Source of the DNA: Gnetum montanum
Lineage: Eukaryota; Streptophyta; Gnetopsida; Gnetales; Gnetaceae
Direction of reading: 5' to 3'
Assembly (NCBI GenBank): GCA_015680685.1
Contig: MNCI01014175.1
Span: forward strand, 657,738 to 708,777
DNA length: 51,040 bases
How positions within the stretch are numbered: position 1 is the first letter of the stretch; every line of letters begins with the position of its first letter. This document shows positions 1 to 10,480 of this stretch, in pieces. The notes under the pieces are model-generated. The model made no database searches, was not told the DNA's origin, and was given only the letters and a program-made list of their open reading frames with translations. The translations under genes and the position numbers were made by a program.

Positions 1-60
1 GATCGCGCGTGCTACGCTCGTTTCATATGGTTGAGGGTAGGGGTACCTTGACACTCATCA
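1..60 (+). repeat. Terminal fragment of a gypsy LTR (gypsy K family)
   Basis: The first 60 bases resemble the last 60 bases of the gypsy K 5' LTR (4217-4276). Both share a TTCATATGGTTAG-like stretch, then GGGGTACCTT, and both end in CTCATCA. In gypsy K this end is followed at once by a primer binding site. Here it is followed by ATAACAAAG, which is not a primer binding site, so this is either the outer end of a 3' LTR or a solo LTR. The rest of the element lies outside the window. Confidence 0.6.
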
Positions 61-179
61 ATAACAAAGATGAATCCATATTCACAAACATCTATTCATA
101 CATAATCATATCACAATCACATATTGTCACTATCCATAATGTACAAATGTATAGTGTCTAGTGTCCAAAAAGTCTTTTC

Positions 180-1931
180 CTTTTTGGACATCACTTAGAA
201 GGAGGGACCACTTGAGGACTCTAATCATTGATCTTAGTGACATCATTTGAATCCTCATTATAAGTGTTTAAATCATAAGAAGGTATGTAGGTCTCCTTCT
301 CATAATCATCACTTCTTGTGCTAGTATTGGAGACATACTACTCATCATCATCACTACTCGTGCTAGTATTGGAGACATACTACTCATCATCATCACTACT
401 CATGCTAGTATTGGAGACATACTACTCATCATCATCATTTGAAGATGGTATCTAAACTAGAGCACTCTATGGATTGAGCTTCACTCAAAATCAAGATGAA
501 GCTAGTGAATTCTACTAGAATGGAGCCTACTATGAGGATGAGGATGCACCCTTCATCTAATATGTAATAGGATCAATAGCTCTCCACTGAGAAGAAGTCT
601 CAAAGATGCTTTCATGGCTTGTTGCTCAAATGTCCATGAAGCATCATCTTGATGATGAGAACTAGGTGTAGGTTGCATGGGATCAAGAAAATCCCCCTTG
701 ATACATGCTAGTGATGCATTAGGATCCTCTAAATCAGATGCATTTCCTAATTCATAAGCTCAGGAAGGTGTAGTTTTTGTTAAGTGTCTAGGTGGGGTTG
801 GATAGTCCTCCTCACTATCTAATATGGGAGTAGTGATGATCTTCTCAAACTACTACCTATCAAGAGGAAGAGGTACTGTAGCTACATACTTTCACTTATG
901 AAGGTAAGAGAGATTCCTATTAATCCTCTCAATAGTATGAGCCAAGGGCTTAAGTAACTTCTATAGAGAAGATCTCACCTAACCACTAATAGAGTTAGAC
1001 CTTCTCAACTATTGAGAGGCTTGAGATGGTGATGTAGATTACTTTATTCTTGATTTGTAAGGCCTAGTACTAGGTTCTAAATCTTTAGCATGCATGAAGC
1101 TCCTCTTTTGTAAATACTCACCAATGATCCTCTTTCCTTTAAGCAAAGGCATGTTAGGAATAATAACACCTCTCTATTGGATCAATAAACCGGTGAGGTG
1201 AGAATGCCCATAGATTCTCTTCTTGGTGAACAAGCCTAACATCTCTCAGTAGAGAGTATGATCCAAGTCCAAAGGTTGTTCTATGAGAAGTCAATCAAGA
1301 ATATATTCTTGGGCTAGCAACAAATAGTTATAGTTTTCTCTTATTACAATGATATTATATAAAATAATGAGAGGATGGGAGCATCTCGAACCATCTAAGT
1401 CCTATAAATTCTACCACTATGTAGAGACATTGACTTCCCAAACAAAGCACCACAAAATTCATATTGGAAAATAGTAATCAGACCATTTGTAAAAATTTCA
1501 TTCATTGAATAAATGGTGACCCTAAAAACATTAGCATTGGATATCCCAAGAATTGCATTAACAACTTGAGGAGAAATGTCAATCAATATGCCCCCAACCA
1601 TGGTAGTGAAAGCCCCAACATATGTATTTGTAATGATAATATTACAATAGAATTCTCTTATGAGAATTTTGGGCACACAAAAATTCATGGAAATGAATGA
1701 AACCTAATTCAAAACTTAAAGGAACCCCATCAATTCCTTTTGAGGACACTATTGAAAATAAAGAGAACATGTAGAGACAATAGAGATAGTTCAAGTTACC
1801 TCAAACCAGTGGTCAGTCTCAATGGATTTGAATTATGGAGTATATGTACTTGCAATGCTAGAGCAATCTCCCTTGGACTTCTTGCTCTTTCTGGGTAGTG
1901 GCTTTGACTTTTCAACCTTTTTGTGGGCCAT
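180..1931 (-). pseudogene. Relic of a plant transposon-associated protein gene (PF20167-like)
   Basis: A broken minus-strand reading frame can be followed from an ATG at 1931-1929 (begins MAHKKVEKSKPLPRKSKKSK, a basic N-terminus) to about 180. The clearest part is 1688-1395, where ILIREFYCN is followed by ILIDISPQVVNAILGI. This resembles the 'VREFYANL ... I.FSP..IN.ILGIP' pattern of the family annotated as 'putative plant transposon protein', often found in or near gypsy elements. Farther down (about 1270-1130) comes a GLFTKKRIYGHSHLTGLLIQ-like stretch, then acidic low-complexity sequence and a 42-bp repeat. A GGTAAC donor-like site (about 1801) and a TTTTCAATAG acceptor-like site (about 1748) may mark a small intron. 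Many stops and frameshifts show it is dead. The family assignment is by eye and moderate. Confidence 0.45.
299..440. repeat. 42-bp tandem repeat, three copies plus a partial
   Basis: Units at 299-340, 341-382 and 383-424 are followed by a 16-base partial copy. Units two and three differ at a single base (CTCG versus CTCA); unit one is more diverged. The period is 14 codons, so the array keeps the frame of the minus-strand relic around it. One minus-strand frame gives an acidic, serine-rich unit (YVSNTSTSSDDDE plus one codon that is now TAG). The length divisible by three suggests the expansion arose while the frame was coding. Confidence 0.85.
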
Positions 1932-2400
1932 GAATTTTGAAGGAAAATGCACAACTTTTTGTTGTTGGAGAAGCCTTGGTTGTCTATGCTTGTATGTGGA
2001 AGAATGAAGGAGAAATGAAGGTTTGTATTTATATAATTCTGGATGTTGAGTGTTGTTTGCAAAATGATAAATGTATCCTTTGAGATATAGACGTCTATGT
2101 TGCGTCTAACAAAAATCAAGAAGATGTCTCACTTTGAAAGTAGACTTCTCACTTTGATAGTAGATGTCTTTGGGTGAATGTCTATCTTCTTTTGAGGATG
2201 TCTCATAGTAGACATCTTCACATAGACATTCTAGCAATAAGGATTTAGCAATGGCTGCCAAGGCTTATAGTCTTAAGAGATATTCAAAATGAATTGAAAA
2301 CTTACATCTACTTACCTTTCTTATTGAAGAAGATGAAGATGCATGAGTAATTTGAGAATGAGATTGCCTTTTGAGGTACCTCCTATCATGCAAATTTATT
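1932..2400. other. Unassigned stretch with AGATGTCT-type motifs
   Basis: No coding signal is convincing. Between about 2120 and 2230 the words GATGTCTC, AGATGTCT and AGACATCT occur several times in both orientations, as in the LTRs of copia B (about 16490-16580 and 21440-21530). It may be a scrap of the 3' LTR of copia A, whose gag lies just to the right, but I could not align it beyond the shared words. Confidence 0.35.
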
Positions 2401-3412
2401 CTATTTTTAAAAATTAGCTCCCCTTCATAAATTTTTTGGAGTGGATTCTCTCACTATCATCTTACCTAGTTTTGATTCTCCATACCTTCTTGACTTTCAT
2501 ACCATTTTGATTAGTCCATATTTTCTTATTATCCTACATAGTTTCCTTCCTAAATATATTTGGATAAGACCAAGGAGTTTTGTGATATGTCCAAATGTCC
2601 ATATGATAATAATTTAAATTACAATCAATTACTTATGCCCAAATATATTATAATAATAACACCTAATTCTTTTGTTTTGATTTAAGTTATCAAACCTTGG
2701 AGTTTCTCTTTGTTTGAATGTAGTGCTAGTAGTTACCTCAATTTTTGAAGTGGTCTCTTATTTAGATGAGTTTTTGGTAGACATCTATTCTTGTTGATAG
2801 CACACTAGTCCACTTTTATTGTTTGGACTTTTTCCTTGTTCAAGAAATATTCAGAGAGATTCTTCTTCTTTGACAAACCTCTCATTTACAAGTTTTTTCA
2901 TTTGCAAGTTCTTCCTTAATTTGCTCATAGGATAGGGTTAGTTTTTAATTCTTAGCCCTTAGGTCTAATATTTCTTTTATGAAATGTCAAATTTTCATAT
3001 TTAATAAAGAGACATCTTCATCCTTGTTTCTTAATTCCTTCTTTACTATTATATGAAGATTTTGAAGGGACAGAAGTTCATTACATAAGAGGTCATATCT
3101 TTGTTCATCAATTTCCATTTGATCATCATCATCAAATAGGCTAGAATCATCATTTGTAAAAGCCATATAGATGAGATGGGAATATTTTGAAGTGTTATCC
3201 ACCTCTTCTTCACTTTTCTTTTCATCATCCCAACTTGTGTAAAAGTTGGTCTTTTTCATATCCACATCAGCCTTACCTTTTTGTTGCAACCTTTCATGTT
3301 TAGGACATTCAGAGGCCACATGGCCTCTTCCATAACATATCCAACATTCTATTGAAAAGGCATCCAAATTTGAAATTGAAAAATTATTATCTTTATCTTT
3401 ACCTTTGGTGTT
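2400..3412 (-). pseudogene. Copia A: 3' part of a Ty1/copia gag
   Basis: The frame at 3412-2987 encodes a clean retroviral zinc knuckle, CWICYGRGHVASEC (CX2CX4HX4C, about 3349-3308), followed by a charged, coiled-coil-prone tail (CNELLSLQNLHIIVKKELRN). This is the usual C-terminal half of plant copia gag. The DNA continues to resemble the same part of copia B (for example TTATCAAACCTTGGAGTTTC near 2686 and TTAGCCCTTAGGTCTAATA near 2950) down to about 2450, after which protease should appear but does not. The first residues of the open frame at 3454-3413 lie in the inserted LTR of gypsy K and are not native. The N-terminal gag, PBS and inner LTR are missing, lost at the far side of the gypsy K insertion. 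Confidence 0.8.
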
Positions 3413-4276
3413 TGATGGGTCATGATTTTTCTGGCTTCGATATTGGGTACCCAATATTAGAGCCTTGATATTAGATAGCTGATATTGGGGGCAAGATGCA
3501 ATGTCAGATATCTAATATCATGGCATATGTGTTAGCCTATAAATATAGTGCTTGGACACATAGTTTAAATATATTTTTTTTCGTAGGTTTTTTCAGTAGA
3601 GTAGTCAAACTCTTGTAGTTTTATTTCATAATCTTAGAGGATAGTTAGTGAGTGCCAATAGAATGGATCTAAGTTAGTTGTATGGAGTCTTCTTTGAGTG
3701 GGAATGTACTTGGACACATTCCATGAATGGCAATAAGATTGAGATTGATTCTTATTCATTGTAGTACTTTGACTTAGATTAGATTTACTTTCCATGAAAT
3801 TTACTTTTCATGTACTTAGTTAATATTTACATTTCCATGCATATTAATTAAGCACATAAGTATGACTGCTTTGAGCATGTGTATGACTCTTGGTAATCCT
3901 AGCAATGCTTAATGTTTGGTAATCCAATAGCATTATATATGTTCTAGATGTGCATGGAAAGTGGGAGCAGATACTTATGCTGAGGTAGTTGATTATTAAT
4001 TAGCAATTAGATTAGTTGAATTGATTATAAATTTTGTTTCTACCTATTGTTAATCATAGAAAAATAAAATATAAAATAATAAAAATCCTATGCATCACTC
4101 TAGACTGAACTGTACATGACAAAGCTATCACTAGTCCAAGTGGGAAGACAACCAACTACAATCAAGGCATAGTGATCTAGATGCCACAACTAGTTCCATC
4201 CATAGAATTTGACTAAATTGTACGTGAACACTTGTGATTCATATGGTTAGACATAGGGGTACCTTTTTGCTCATCA
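3413..4276 (+). repeat. 5' LTR of gypsy K
   Basis: It begins TGATGGGTCATGATTTT and ends CTCATCA directly before the PBS, so it has TG...CA ends. The first 350 bases match 8933-9283. A TATA box (TATAAATA, 3538-3545) lies in GCCTATAAATATAG, which is conserved in the 3' copy at 9058-9065. The U3 part holds an 18-base perfect palindrome at 3440-3457 (ATATTGGGTACCCAATAT) and further GATATC/AATATC words. The 5 bases outside the left end are GTGTT; no partner survives because the right end is deleted. Confidence 0.85.
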
Positions 4277-4277
4277 T

Positions 4278-4295
4278 TGGTGCCATTGCCAGGGA
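4278..4295 (+). other. Primer binding site of gypsy K (tRNA-Asp type)
   Basis: TGGTGCCATTGCCAGGGA starts one base after the LTR end. It is a transition-decayed form of the TGGCGCCGTTGCCGGGGA site found after the LTR of many plant Athila/Tat elements, which pairs with the 3' end of tRNA-Asp. All four differences are C to T or G to A. Confidence 0.75.
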
Positions 4296-4407
4296 TGGTC
4301 CTAGTGATCTAGATTAGCGATATCACAAATGATCTTTGTAAAAGTATTAATAATTTATCTTTAGAAAACATTAATATTTTAAGTCACACACATTATCAGA
4401 AAAAATC

Positions 4408-6881
4408 ATGTCTTCTTCACATAAAACCAATAATGCATCATATAATGAGAAAACTCATAGAAGAAATAATACGATATATACTGAAGAAAATTGGAGTGAA
4501 CAACCTTAAATAGGGGTTTCCTATGCTCATTTAGACCCTTACTACACTTAAAAACTACATTCAACTGGTGTAAACAATCATAGAGGAGATGGAGAAAGTC
4601 ATAGAACAAGGAGGGCCTCATGGCCTAAGACATCCTCTAAACCTAGATAAGATAAATCAAAGGACCAAAGGGAGAAGTATAGGAGCCATGGTGATTCTCC
4701 CAGTTCCTCATATTCCTCTTCCTCTTCGACATCTAGTTCTGACAAAGATGAATGTAGATATAGAGATACAGCTCCACTACGGGGTCAAAACAAAAATAGA
4801 AATTGATCCCAAGGGAAAAATCAAAGCCATCAAAATGAGCATAGACAAGATCATCATAATCAAATGAATAGAGATAGAAATTCTCATCACATAATTTTTG
4901 ATGATGATGTACCCTTTTTGGCCTCGAAGAGTCTAATGCAAATCATGGAGATGATTAAGATACCTCATAGGCATCATAGGGACAGTTGATTATGCAGGCT
5001 CGATATGAATAATATTCCTAAGTTTGCCAGAGGCTATGATTTTGATCCACAAAATCATCTATAAGCCTTCCATGATTCCTATTTCTTATACAACATTGAA
5101 AGTGGGTGGCAAAAGCTTAAGCTCTTTCCTAGGATACTAATCGATAAAGTTGAAGGATGGTATAGATAGTTGGAACCAAGTTCCATCCACTAGTGGTCCA
5201 TAATGCTAGAAATTTTCAACAAAAAATATGAAACCTATCTAAGAGTTTCCAACCTAAGAAAACAAACCCAAGAGTGGAAGCAAGAAAATCATGAACCCTT
5301 GGAAGTGGCCTTGGATAGATACTATTCACTACTACATAGATGTCTTGACCATGATTTCTCTCAAAACGAGCAATTTTTCCACATCATAGATGGGCTTCAT
5401 AATGAAATGACAGAGACCCTTGGGATGTATTGTCAAGGTTGATTATACAAATTAAAAGCCCATCAGATACAAAGGCTAATTAGGCAAGTGATGAAAGAAG
5501 AAGGAGAGTTATGTAAATGAGAGAATGTAGAGGAAAATAACTAGGATCCAACTCTTCAAAAGAAAAGAATCCATATCTATGATAACGAAAAAGAAGTAGT
5601 TGTCAATGAGGTAATTTTACAACAAACCTTGCCAAAATAAAATTTTATCAGTGAGCTTGAAGCAAAGCTAGGTGAGATGTTGGAATGGATAAATGAGAAA
5701 GTTATAACTTGTGAAGAAACCATAAAGGAGAGAGTAATACAAAATAGATCAAGTGATCATAACAGAAGGAGGAAAAGTAACCAAGAAACAACTAGGAACA
5801 CTTACTGAAAAAAAGGAAAAATGGCCATAGAAGAAGAGGCTATAGAATCAATCACTAAAGAGGATGATGGGTGTGTCATTTGCATATATGATCATTCAAA
5901 GGATCATTTCTTGGTCTTGTTGCATCTACAAGAGTATTGGGCATGTGCAGTAAATTTGAGGTTTGTATAGAAGCACATGCCAAAGATATTTTCTTTTCCA
6001 CATGGTAATGATAGCCAGTTCCACAACCAATCATACTATCCTAGGAGGACATATCACTAGCCTCAACATAGTCATCAACCATAATAGAAACACCCACAGT
6101 TGTGTGGGAGGCTACCACCATATCAGCCCTACCCTTCCTATCAGCTGAACCTATATAGATATTACATTCAACAATCTATTTCCTAAACTAGTTCTACATT
6201 CTCTACCTCAAATCACTACTACCACTCTCCTAAATATAATCATCTTGCAACATCTTATATGAGGTCACCACCTCACACCTCTCCTCTTTTGTCATATCTT
6301 CAACATCCTCATACTCCACCTTCTCATGTGCCACTGCCAACAACATAGGAAGGTTTAGCACCACAACATCAACTAGAGAATGTCACTTGTGCTCTGAATA
6401 CACATAAAATGATAATGCCAATAGGTCCCCACATCAATCTTGCAAACATTTTTTCTTTAGGAAGGGCCCTAGGTGAAAGCATAACACTCATGAACCTTCC
6501 ACATCATCCAAATGACCATAAGGCTAATCTGATGCAACAACCTTCCTCCTAGAAATGATGTCTCCTAATCATATGTAATAGCCAACACCCATTACCACTC
6601 CAACAAGAGACATAATGATAAACTTATCATTGTGGAGAGACAAAAGAATCCATGCATTATCAATAATGATAAAGGATGCACTTGTGGGCTAGAAGTTCAA
6701 AATATTAACAAAACCCCTATATAGACCGACCATAAAGTTTAGGAGCAAGTGTGTGAGCAAAAACCAGTCTATGTAGTAGCTACTAAATCAGAAGACAACC
6801 AGCGGCTTGAAAATGAGAATATAAAATTATTTCAAAGATGCATGAAAGTAATTAATTTGCGTATTAGTTCTAGAATTTTTT
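4408..6881 (+). pseudogene. Gypsy K gag (decayed)
   Basis: The frame starts at ATG 4408 (MSSSHKTNNASYNEKTHRR) and runs with stops and shifts for about 2.5 kb. It has a serine-rich segment (SPSSSYSSSSSTSSS, about 4692-4740) and an Arg/Asp/Asn-rich segment. The gag domain then follows: IPKFARGYDFDPQNHL, an ESGWQKLKLFPRIL-like segment, a conserved MLEIFNKKY, and LEVALDRYYSLLHRCLDHDF with FFHIIDGL (5203-5442), the plant gypsy 'retrotransposon gag protein' pattern. A zinc-knuckle remnant (CVICIYDHSKDHF, about 5875) lacks its last Cys. A proline-rich stretch and a last segment (CIINNDKGCTCGLEVQN, then a coiled coil ending ISSRIF) close it at a TGA at 6879-6881. Stops sit mainly where CAA, CAG or TGG would be expected. 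Confidence 0.75.
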
Positions 6882-8932
6882 GATTATTCATATGTTTTTC
6901 ATTTCTTAATAGTTTTTATTTCTCTATATTTTCTCTTTTCTTGAGTCATTCTCTTTATGTTTTATGAATGTATTTTATGTTTTTGTTAATAATATTGCCA
7001 AGTCATGATGCATAAGTCAACACTATGAGTTGGGTTTTTGTGCTATGCTATTAAGATGATTAGGTAAGTAATTGTGTAAATTAGTGAGACCACCTCATCC
7101 ATCCCTAATAAAATGTCTTTTTCATGGTAAAAATTTGGTTCTTCTTTTATGAAACTAAAATTCATCAATGATCATGGTACCTTAAAGAAAGAGAGAATGA
7201 CCAAGTGGGAATGGCAAAGGGTGTGACCTCAAGTTGACTTGTTGGATTCTCTTCTTAAATTCCTTTATGTGGTTTATGAATCCTCTTGGAAAATATTATT
7301 ACTCCTCCATCAACCAATAAAATAAAAGGTCTTTATTTGCATGGTGTGGTTCCCATCTAAAAAAAAAAGAGAAAAGAACAACAAAATAAAAAAAAAGCAC
7401 AAAACACAAAAAAGAAGAAGAAAGAAATGGAAAGGGAAGAAAAAATAATAAACAATAATGAAAATTCAAAGCACACCCCTTAGACAAAATAATGGGCTAC
7501 AAGCACTAGTTATGGGGCTAGAAAGACATGTTACCCATGCCTGAATGCACCTCTCATCCTTCCTTGTTCTTTGAGGTGGTTGTGGACTCATGGTGGTTAG
7601 CAGGATGGAACACATCAATGTGAGGTTGCTATTCATGATATGGACTTGGTTTGAACTTTGATGGATAGGTATGTTGATCATTTTAATCACTTTTTTCACA
7701 AGAACCTATTGTGGACATGGTCAAGTACCTTACATACTGATCTTTGCAATCTCTTCTCATCCCATTAGTCACCTCACTACTATATGTGATTATGAGCCTT
7801 TTGTTTTTCTATAGTATAGTGATATGTCCTAACCATGGTAGTTGTGCATTGTTTGCAACAAAGGCATGGTCTACATTTAATTTATTGGGTGTCCATGGTC
7901 ATCTATAGAAGTGGTTATGCAAGGGAATTATGGTAGGAGCCTTCTTTGGGGAGGACCCACTTGCATAACTTTTGTTGATCATGGCTTTGAACTAACCTTT
8001 ACATCTTCCAAAACATTAGTGATAGTTTCTTTGAATTTATGCATAATTTTGGGACTACTTCTCATCTATTTCATTAATTTTCTCTACTTTTCTATTTCCA
8101 TGTCCATTAAAATTTCTTGATCATCTTTTGAATTATGCCTTTGGTTTCAATTGTTAAAAAACTTATGTGCTTATAGCATTACACTTATTATTCATGGGGC
8201 CTAGAGATGTCTGCTTTGAAATTTTTCTAACATCATATGTTTGAACATCATGGTAACTAATAGTAATTGATCAAAATAATATGAATAGCTTGATAATTTT
8301 AGTTATCTCATAGACTTGGGCATACTATGTTGTAATCACCTTGTGCTTAAACAAAAACTAAGGGATCTAAAAGGGTTAATTATGAAAGAAAATTTATCAA
8401 AACTAATGTTGATCCTTTGGTGACTACAAGTGATGCTAAAAGAAACATCTAAGGAATAAGTTCTTTTGCTAGGCATGAAAATGAACCCAAGAGGAGGAAA
8501 ATGAAGGATATGCCCATGGACAAATCATAGCACATATAAGATACTAGCTCAAACTTCACATGTTTGCTAGATCCATGGGATGATGAGAAGAAATTTTAGT
8601 TGATCCTTCAAGAATGTTCTACATAGCTAGAGAAGCATTAACATAACAATCAAGGTTGAAAGTTTGTGACCACTAGCGACATAAGAAGAATAATCTTCAA
8701 CATATTTTCGAAGACCTCTACAAATTTTTTAATTTTCAATGTCTATCTAGTCTTTTTGTCACTCTGTCATTTTGTATACATACAATTGAATAAAATTTTA
8801 TAATGTGACACTCAAAGTATGTCAGTAATTTGCATATTAGTTAATAATCCCATAAATTCCTAATATTTTATAAGGAAGTTGTCTCTGATTTTTTTTAACT
8901 TGAGGACAAGTTTTCATTTAGTCATAGGGGTA
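6882..8932 (+). other. Non-coding 3' region of gypsy K with polypurine tract
   Basis: Two kilobases lie between the gag stop and the 3' LTR without a recognisable domain; short open frames here look accidental. There is an A/G-only-rich run at about 7358-7460, and the interval ends AACTTGAGGACAAGTTTTC...CATAGGGGTA, the usual lead-in to a plant gypsy 3' LTR. The last purines (AGGGG, about 8926-8930) form a weak PPT. Autonomous relatives would carry pol in or before this space. Confidence 0.6.
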
Positions 8933-9283
8933 TGATGAGTCATGATTTTCCTAGCTCTAATATTAGGTTTTCAATATTAGAGCCTTGATATCGGATACCC
9001 AATATCAAGGGCAAGATGTGATGTCGGATATCGAATATCATGGAATACGTGCTAGCCTATAAATATAGCAGTTGGGCACATAGTTTATATACATAGTTTT
9101 TGTCATAGGTTTTTTCAGTAGAGTACACAAACTCTTGTAGTTTTATTCTATAATCTTAGAGAATAGTCAGTGAGTGCCCATAGAGTGGATCTAAGTCAGT
9201 TGTATGGAGTCTTATTTAGGTGGCAATGTACTTGTACACATTCCATGAATGGCAATAAGATTGAAATTTATTCTTATTCACTG
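8933..9283 (+). repeat. Truncated 3' LTR of gypsy K
   Basis: It begins TGATGAGTCATGATTTTCC and follows the 5' LTR base by base, with scattered transitions, through the TATA box (9058-9065) to TTATTCACTG. Homology then stops abruptly and copia A LTR sequence begins. About 510 bases of LTR are missing relative to the 5' copy. Confidence 0.85.
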
Positions 9284-9651
9284 AAAAATGAAACATCTAC
9301 AATGGGATGTTTACAAGGAGATGTCTACTCTAGGATGTAGATGTCTACTATTTTTAAGAGAGATCTCCTCAGCTTTTATGCTTTTCTTCTAAGGATTTCT
9401 CCTATAAATTTACCCTTTTTTTAGTCCTTGGAGCATCTTCATTTGATTTGTAGCCTTTGTTTTCATCCGTGCTTGTCCATGCTCTCATCTTATCCATGTA
9501 GTCTTCATTTGACATCTCATCGTAGATCTCATTTCCTTGAGTTTTTAGATCTCATGTAGAGTTCTTGTTCATGTTCCAAAAAATCATCATCCATCATGAC
9601 ATTCTATTTTCTCCATTTTCCTTAAGGTTTTGACATACCAAAAGATCAATA
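9284..9651 (-). repeat. Copia A 5' LTR fragment
   Basis: This matches the outer third of both copia B LTRs (about 16500-16861 and 21445-21800). Shared parts include AGATGTCTACT, TTCTAAGGATTTCTCCT, TAGTCCTTGGAG, CATCTCATCGTAGATCTCATTTCCTTGAG and CCTTAAGGTTTTGACATA, in the same order. It reads in the orientation of a minus-strand element, as does the gag at 2400-3412 on the other side of gypsy K. Together they are one copia copy split by the gypsy insertion and then damaged by a deletion. Confidence 0.75.
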
Positions 9652-10480
9652 GGTAGCACATGCTATCAAGTGGTAATTGGATATTTTTTCAAAATAGTAT
9701 TAGTTTTGAAAACTTGGTCAACCTTTATTCTATCTCCTCTTGAGTAAACTTACACTAATCTAAAACCTATAGGACTCTTTTTTATCCTTTCTAAATGTCA
9801 TAAAATTTATCTACGGGATATGCAATTATGAATTGATATTTCCACATTCGATTGGTAAATCTAGGGATTGGAAATTATGCTAGGATTTGTATTTCACATG
9901 TGTTGTTTATCTGTTCTTATTAGGCAATCTCTTTTGTTAGTGATCTTAATAACATTTTGGTCTTTAGTAGATCCATCCTTATGTGTTGTAGATATCTCAA
10001 ACTATGAAGGTAGAACAATTGATTTTAGGCTTTATATCCTTGATATGATGGTAACATATTACTTATCATCTTGTAATTCCTTGTATATGAAGCTTCTTAT
10101 GTGGTTTACTCTATCATACAATTCATGATGTAATTTTGGTATCACTCTACCCTCTTTTCTAGCTTTTTTCAATACTTTTCAACATGACTTTGATGGCATT
10201 TTTCACCATCATAACTACTAGTAAAAATGCTAGTAGACACCATGGGTTGTGATGGCCTTATGATCTTGACCATGATTGAACCATGAATCATGGTCTTGCA
10301 TGTGGCTATAAATCTATCCTGATATACACATTTCCAAGTTGTGGGATTTACCATGAGTCATGGTGAGGTTATGATTAGGTAAAAATGAGCAATAGTGAGT
10401 TCCATTGCCCGTGGTATTAATCAAAGTAGTGATTTAGAGTGATAAAATATGCCTTATTTTCCAAAAATGTGATTCCTAAG
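9652..10480. other. Unassigned AT-rich interval
   Basis: I see no domain, LTR terminus or RNA gene here. CATGGTC/ACCATGA words recur in both orientations around 10240-10370 (for example GACCATGATTGAACCATGAATCATGGTC), a weak local palindromic pattern. Open frames are short and show no family resemblance. Confidence 0.3.

Larger units (their letters stand above)
3413..9283 (+). mobile_element. Gypsy K: nested LTR retrotransposon with gag but no pol
   Basis: The element is defined by a 5' LTR (3413-4276), a PBS (4278-4295), a long decayed gag (4408-6881), a 2-kb non-coding stretch, a PPT-like end and the first 351 bases of a 3' LTR (8933-9283). No reverse transcriptase, RNase H or integrase motif was found between gag and the 3' LTR. 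It sits in the gag of copia A, which runs on the opposite strand. The right end is truncated: the last 500 or so bases of its LTR, together with the neighbouring part of copia A, are gone. The PBS and gag type point to the Athila/Tat side of plant Ty3/gypsy. The gag-only layout suggests a non-autonomous element of the TR-GAG kind. Confidence 0.8.

Noticed and set aside
299-440. CRISPR-like array
   Set aside because: The units are contiguous tandem copies without spacers, in a plant transposon context.
7358-7460. Purine tract as a polypurine tract marking an LTR
   Set aside because: It lies 1.5 kb before the 3' LTR; it is simple sequence, and the LTR-adjacent purine run at about 8926 is in the right place.
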